53,373 nucleotides of DNA, from NCBI GenBank assembly GCA_050945755.1, contig JBMNTN010000009.1:1-53373 (forward strand), in the 5' to 3' direction. Both the position numbers and the translations under genes were made by a program. Positions 50,017 to 53,373 of the stretch are shown here, one piece after another (positions within the stretch are counted from its first letter, which is position 1; the number at the start of each line of letters is the position of its first letter). The DNA is from JAQVXR01 sp050945755. Lineage in GTDB: Bacteria; Bacillota; Dehalobacteriia; Dehalobacteriales; Dehalobacteriaceae. The notes below the pieces were generated by a model. The model worked only from the letters and a program-made list of their open reading frames with translations, was not told where the DNA came from and ran no database searches.

Positions 50017-51363
50017 TTGACCCTGACAAGTATTGAAAAAATAGGTGAAAAAATTGTGCAAAGAGCGCTGCAATTGGATGCTTTTGCTGCGGAGGCCTTT
50101 TTTACCAAAAATAAAGATTTAACCATAGATGTTAGCGACCAGCAGGTGGAAACAATGAAACTAGCAGAACAGCAAGGAGTGGGAATAAGGGTCTTTAGAA
50201 ATCAAAAACTTGGTTTTGCTTTTACATCGGATCTTTCTGATTCAGCTTTAGATCAGGCGGTACAGCAAGCAGTCGCTAATTCTGAAAGTACCGAAAAAGA
50301 TCAATATCATATGCTTCCTGGTCCTGTAGCTTCTTATGCCCCAGTTTCTCTTTATGACCCTAATATTTCCCGAACTCCCATTGAGGAAAAAATAGAACTA
50401 GCCAAGGAAATTGAGCGTACTGCCCGTAGTATTGACTCCAGGGTAAAAATAACGGAAAGGTGTTCTTACGTTGATTCCGTTTATGAAGTTGCAGTTGTGA
50501 ATTCTTTAGGAGTAAAAGGGTCTTACCATGGGGCGTATTGTGGTGCGTATTCTTTATTAGTAGCGGAAGAAAAGGGTGAATCCCAAACGGGGTTTGAATT
50601 TCAATATAAGTTGAAATTCAATGAAATTGATCCTCATTATGTTGGCACTGAGGGAGCAAAAAAAGCCGTGCGGATGCTGGGAGCAAAAAATATCAAGACA
50701 GAAGAGATGCCAGTCGTCTTTGACCCATATGTAGCTACAAATTTTTTAGGACTGTTAGCACCTTCTTTAGCAGCAGAATCGGTTCAAAAAGGTAAGTCTC
50801 AATTGGCCGGAAAAATCGGAGAAAAGGTTTTTTCAACGTTAGTTACCATAGTTGATGACGGAACAAAATCAGGTGGATTTATGTCTTCTCCTTTTGATGG
50901 TGAAGGTGTCCCCACTCAGAGAACAGTTTTATTTGACCATGGTATTTTACAAAGTTATTTATATAATAGTTATTCTGCAGCGAAGGAAGGAAGGGAATCT
51001 ACCGGCAACGGAGTGAGAAGTTCCTACATGAGTACTCCGGAAATTGGTACTACCAATTTTTATATTGATAATGGGGAGATATCCCAAGACAAGATGATTA
51101 CAGAGATAAATAAGGGAATTTATATCACAGAAGTGATGGGAATGCACACAGCTAATCCAATATCGGGAGATTTTTCCTTAGGTGCTTCCGGCCTTTTAAT
51201 CGAAAAAGGAGAGCTAACCCGTCCAGTTCGGGGTATTGCCATTGCGGGAAATTTGTTTGATTTGTTTTCCAATATTGACAGGGTAGGTTCTAACCTGACT
51301 TTTTTTGTCGGGAAAGGAAGTCCGACCTTACGTATTGCCCGAATGGCAGTGAGCGGGAGTTAA
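50017..51363 (+). CDS. tldE: TldE/PmbA family protein
   Basis: TldE is the partner subunit of TldD. The protein of about 448 aa shares the same fold but has no HExxxH motif. It has GVGIRVFRNQKLGFAFTSD in the N-terminal domain, SSPFDGEGVPTQRTVLFDHG, and NGVRSSYMSTPEIGTTNFYI. The start is TTG 50017, 7 nt after AAGGAGG; the frame starting at 49978 has no site. No modified peptide (RiPP) precursor gene was seen beside it. Confidence 0.92.
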   Translation: MTLTSIEKIGEKIVQRALQLDAFAAEAFFTKNKDLTIDVSDQQVETMKLAEQQGVGIRVFRNQKLGFAFTSDLSDSALDQAVQQAVANSESTEKDQYHMLPGPVASYAPVSLYDPNISRTPIEEKIELAKEIERTARSIDSRVKITERCSYVDSVYEVAVVNSLGVKGSYHGAYCGAYSLLVAEEKGESQTGFEFQYKLKFNEIDPHYVGTEGAKKAVRMLGAKNIKTEEMPVVFDPYVATNFLGLLAPSLAAESVQKGKSQLAGKIGEKVFSTLVTIVDDGTKSGGFMSSPFDGEGVPTQRTVLFDHGILQSYLYNSYSAAKEGRESTGNGVRSSYMSTPEIGTTNFYIDNGEISQDKMITEINKGIYITEVMGMHTANPISGDFSLGASGLLIEKGELTRPVRGIAIAGNLFDLFSNIDRVGSNLTFFVGKGSPTLRIARMAVSGS

Positions 51364-51513
51364 TATATTTTTTTCATGGTTAAAAGTTCGAAACATTGAT
51401 GCCGATAAAAATGAAAAAATAATAATTAATAAATAGTTTTATAATTATGTATCTAGTAAAACCAAGACAGGTTAAGAAAATGCTTAAAGAGGCCTACTAG
51501 TCAAAGAGAAAAA

Positions 51514-51542
51514 ACTATGGTACAATGCATACTGGGTATAGA
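51514..51542 (+). promoter_or_regulatory. Weak promoter of aroQ-efp
   Basis: A TACAAT -10 hexamer lies about 20 nt before the aroQ ribosome binding site, with a poor -35 (TAGTCA) 17 nt upstream. Coordinates are approximate. Confidence 0.4.
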
Positions 51543-51553
51543 GGTGGTAAGCA

Positions 51554-52042
51554 ATGGCAAATATTTTGGTTATTCATGGGCCTAATCTTAATCTCTTGGG
51601 GACAAGGGAACCTGACATTTATGGCCGGACAACCCTTAACGATATTAATACTAGGATTTATAACATTGCCCGACAGCATGGGGCAGAAGTTAGCTGTTTT
51701 CAGTCTAACTCTGAAGGGGAAATTATAAATATCATTCATCGCGAAAGTGAAAATGCCGATTGTATTATTCTTAATCCAGGAGCTTATACTCATTACAGTA
51801 TTGCTATTGCTGATGCCTTAAAAGCGGTAAACGTTCCGGCAATTGAAGTACATTTAACAAATATTTTTGGCCGGGAGGAGTTTAGAAGGACATCAGTTGT
51901 TGCTCCGGCGGTTGTCGGGCAAATCTCCGGTTTTGGATATTTCAGTTATCAACTTGCTGTTTATGCTGCCGTTAATATTATTAAGCAAAACGAAAAAGAT
52001 CGGATGGAAGAAACAAAGGCCGGTAAAACAAAAAGATTATAA
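51554..52042 (+). CDS. aroQ: Type II 3-dehydroquinate dehydratase
   Basis: AroQ converts 3-dehydroquinate to 3-dehydroshikimate. The 162-aa protein has GPNLNLLGTREPDIYG with the active-site Tyr loop, NPGAYTHYS with the conserved Asn, and EVHLTNIFGREEFRR with the catalytic His. ATG 51554 follows GAGGTGGTAAGC. efp follows after 24 nt, as in many Firmicutes. Confidence 0.96.
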   Translation: MANILVIHGPNLNLLGTREPDIYGRTTLNDINTRIYNIARQHGAEVSCFQSNSEGEIINIIHRESENADCIILNPGAYTHYSIAIADALKAVNVPAIEVHLTNIFGREEFRRTSVVAPAVVGQISGFGYFSYQLAVYAAVNIIKQNEKDRMEETKAGKTKRL

Positions 52043-52066
52043 TTTTTACATCAAAGGGGGAATTAT

Positions 52067-52624
52067 ATGATCTCGACAAATGATTTTAAAACTGGCGTGA
52101 CGATTGAACTAGATGGTGATGCTTACCAGGTAGTTGAATTTCAGCACGTAAAACCAGGTAAAGGTGCGGCTTTTGTCCGGTCAAAATTGAAAAACGTGCG
52201 TACAGGCGGTGTAATTGAAAAGACTTTTTCTGCAGGCGAAAGAATTCCTAAGGCACATTTAGAACGCAAGGAAATGCAGTTTCTATACCATGACGGTGAT
52301 GCATATATATTTATGGACGTTAATAATTTTGAGCAGATTCCGCTGACTGAAGACCAAATTGGTGATGGTAAAAAGTTTTTAAAGGAAAATATGAATGCTT
52401 TTATTCTATTTTTCCAGGGTAATGTAATCGGAGTAGACCTGCCCAGCCAGGTGGAACTTGAAGTAATAGAAACTGAACCGGGAATCAAGGGCGATACTGC
52501 TTCCGGGGGCAGTAAACCTGCCACAGTAGAAACCGGGTCTGTAGTAAGAGTGCCGTTTTTTATAAATGTTGGAGATGTTATTTTGGTGAACACAAAAACT
52601 GGAGAATATGTCGGCCGGGCATAG
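52067..52624 (+). CDS. efp: Elongation factor P
   Basis: EF-P relieves ribosome stalling at polyproline. The 185-aa protein has three beta-barrel domains, and the loop KPGKGAAFVR carries the Lys (about residue 32) that is modified in many bacteria. No epmA or epmB gene is nearby, so a Bacillus-type modification or an unmodified Lys is possible. ATG 52067 follows AAAGGGGGAATT. Confidence 0.97.
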   Translation: MISTNDFKTGVTIELDGDAYQVVEFQHVKPGKGAAFVRSKLKNVRTGGVIEKTFSAGERIPKAHLERKEMQFLYHDGDAYIFMDVNNFEQIPLTEDQIGDGKKFLKENMNAFILFFQGNVIGVDLPSQVELEVIETEPGIKGDTASGGSKPATVETGSVVRVPFFINVGDVILVNTKTGEYVGRA

Positions 52625-52685
52625 TGTTTAAAAGACTGTTCCCTGTGGCATAATAAGGAAAGCCATTTGACGGGAGGTAACAGTG

Positions 52686-53153
52686 ATGAAAGATTTAAAA
52701 CAAAAAGTATCCTATTTGCAGGGTTTGGCAGAGGGGATGGAAATTTCTAAGGAGTCAAAAGAAGGTAAGTTAATTTCTCATATTATTGAAGTGTTGGAAG
52801 GTGTGGCCTATACTATCGACGAATTAAGAATGCAACAAGATGAATTGGAAGAATACCTTGAGACTATTGATGATGATTTAAACGATCTGGAAGAAGATTT
52901 TTATGTTGATGAAGATGACGATAATACAGATTATGTTGAAGTAAAGTGCCCTAAATGTAATGATATTGTTTGCTTTGATTCCAGCATCTTAGAAGATGAA
53001 GATTTGATCGAAGTTACTTGTCCCAGGTGCAATGAGGTTGTCTTTATAAACGATGGAAGTTACGATGAACATGAACACGAAATTGTAGCAGAAGGAATTA
53101 ACGAGGTAGATAATTTAGCTGCCGAGAAAAAAGAGAAAACCGTTGATTTATAA
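52686..53153 (+). CDS. CD1247 N-terminal domain-containing protein with zinc ribbon
   Basis: This 155-aa protein has a conserved N-terminal helical domain (K-x-S-Y-L-x-G-L-A-E-G-M near residue 10, then a coiled coil to about 80), an acidic linker, and a zinc ribbon with CPKC and CPRC pairs. The tail is charged. Homologues are found next to efp and spoIIIA genes in Clostridia. The function is unknown; a sporulation or nucleic acid-binding role is only a guess. ATG 52686 (or GTG 52683) follows GGGAGG. Confidence 0.88.
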   Translation: MKDLKQKVSYLQGLAEGMEISKESKEGKLISHIIEVLEGVAYTIDELRMQQDELEEYLETIDDDLNDLEEDFYVDEDDDNTDYVEVKCPKCNDIVCFDSSILEDEDLIEVTCPRCNEVVFINDGSYDEHEHEIVAEGINEVDNLAAEKKEKTVDL

Positions 53154-53179
53154 AAGGAAGGCGCAAGCCTTCTTTTTTT
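53154..53179 (+). terminator. Terminator after the CD1247-type gene
   Basis: GAAGGC (53157-53162) and GCCTTC (53167-53172) enclose a GCAA (GNRA) tetraloop, extended by A-T pairs into the T7 tail. Confidence 0.92.
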
Positions 53180-53313
53180 CTGTTCAGAAAGAAAAAATTT
53201 ACGTTAATTGGGGGTAATAATTTGGGGGCTAGGTAGGTCCCCTTTAATATTGGCATGCTATTTGAAACACGGCGGGGGCTTAAGGGTTCCTGCTTTTTTG
53301 TTCTAATATAAAA

Positions 53314-53329
53314 GCCCGTCTAATATGTA
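53314..53329. repeat. Short perfect palindrome upstream of the truncated gene
   Basis: CTAATAT and ATATTAG are perfect complements separated by GT, located about 25 nt before the next start codon. It may be a regulator site in a possible sporulation promoter region. Coordinates are approximate. Confidence 0.4.
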
Positions 53330-53354
53330 TATTAGCAGCAAGGGAGGGACAAAG

Positions 53355-53373
53355 GTGATAAACCTAAAGCGGC
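53355..53373 (+). CDS. Start of a truncated gene
   Basis: GTG at 53355 follows AAGGGAGGGACAAAG, a strong ribosome binding site. It is followed by six codons (I-N-L-K-R...) before the window ends. By synteny with other Clostridia the gene after the CD1247-type protein and efp may be spoIIIAA, but this cannot be confirmed from six codons. Confidence 0.5.

Noticed and set aside
49200..51363. A RiPP/peptide-modification cluster around tldD-tldE
   Set aside because: No precursor peptide or modifying enzyme gene lies nearby; the pair is a common housekeeping protease in Clostridia.

Overview
The window is a chromosomal segment of a low-GC, endospore-forming member of the Clostridia, probably Peptococcaceae-like. 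The evidence is the Gram-positive gene neighbourhoods (relA-dtd-MBL-hemZ, T-box-hisS-aspS, ireB-ruvX-DUF1292, mltG-trmR-trhP, aroQ-efp), an intact sporulation sigma-K gene, AGGAGG-type ribosome binding sites, and frequent GTG and TTG starts. All convincing genes are on the + strand. No rRNA, tRNA, CRISPR, phage or insertion-sequence gene was recognised. This is mostly core genome.

Layout: secD-secF protein export and a LapA-like membrane protein (1-2.9 kb); recJ with a helicase-like tail, bifunctional relA, dtd, a metallo-hydrolase and hemZ (3.1-11.1 kb); a T-box leader and hisS-aspS (11.2-14.6 kb); 6S RNA (14.75-14.94 kb); a CsoR-controlled redox cassette csoR-small membrane protein-trxA (15.1-15.9 kb); rarA, nifS-iscU-mnmA, small envelope or accessory proteins and an AI-2E permease (16-22.4 kb); alaS, ireB, an aldo/keto reductase-ferredoxin, ruvX, DUF1292, a VanW protein, mltG, trmR, trhP and DUF4911 (22.4-32.5 kb); a BtuFCD/FecBCD-type importer (32.5-35.8 kb); a class B penicillin-binding protein and sigK (35.9-38.5 kb); yqeG, aroE and a MerR-like regulator (38.7-41.1 kb); a type IV pilus-like operon pilB-four pilins-pilMNO (41.2-47.4 kb); aroK, tldD-tldE, aroQ, efp, a CD1247-type protein and the first codons of another gene (47.8 kb to the end).

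The most notable observation is two independent in-frame TGA codons that look like selenocysteine insertion sites. One lies in a 49-residue membrane protein between csoR and trxA (TGA 15488-15490, giving a Cys-Sec pair). The other lies in the class B penicillin-binding protein (TGA 36894-36896), where I expect the conserved Cys of an F-x-C-x-G motif, between the catalytic SxxK and the SxN and KTG motifs. Each TGA is followed by a perfect stem-loop whose apical loop starts with GG, 18 and 21 nt downstream. That is the geometry of a bacterial SECIS element. TGA serves as an ordinary stop elsewhere in the window, so genome-wide reassignment is unlikely. No selA, selB, selC or selD gene is in the window, so the decoding machinery must be checked elsewhere in the genome.

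Other points of interest are a recJ frame with no canonical start at its ribosome binding site, a degenerate RecQ-like extension on RecJ, overlapping GAC/CAC specifier codons in the hisS-aspS T-box, an unassigned structured leader before mltG, a terminator-like hairpin that contains the penicillin-binding protein's ribosome binding site, a nested inverted repeat before sigK, an unrecognised C-terminal domain on the importer ATPase, and a pilus operon lacking pilC and pilT.
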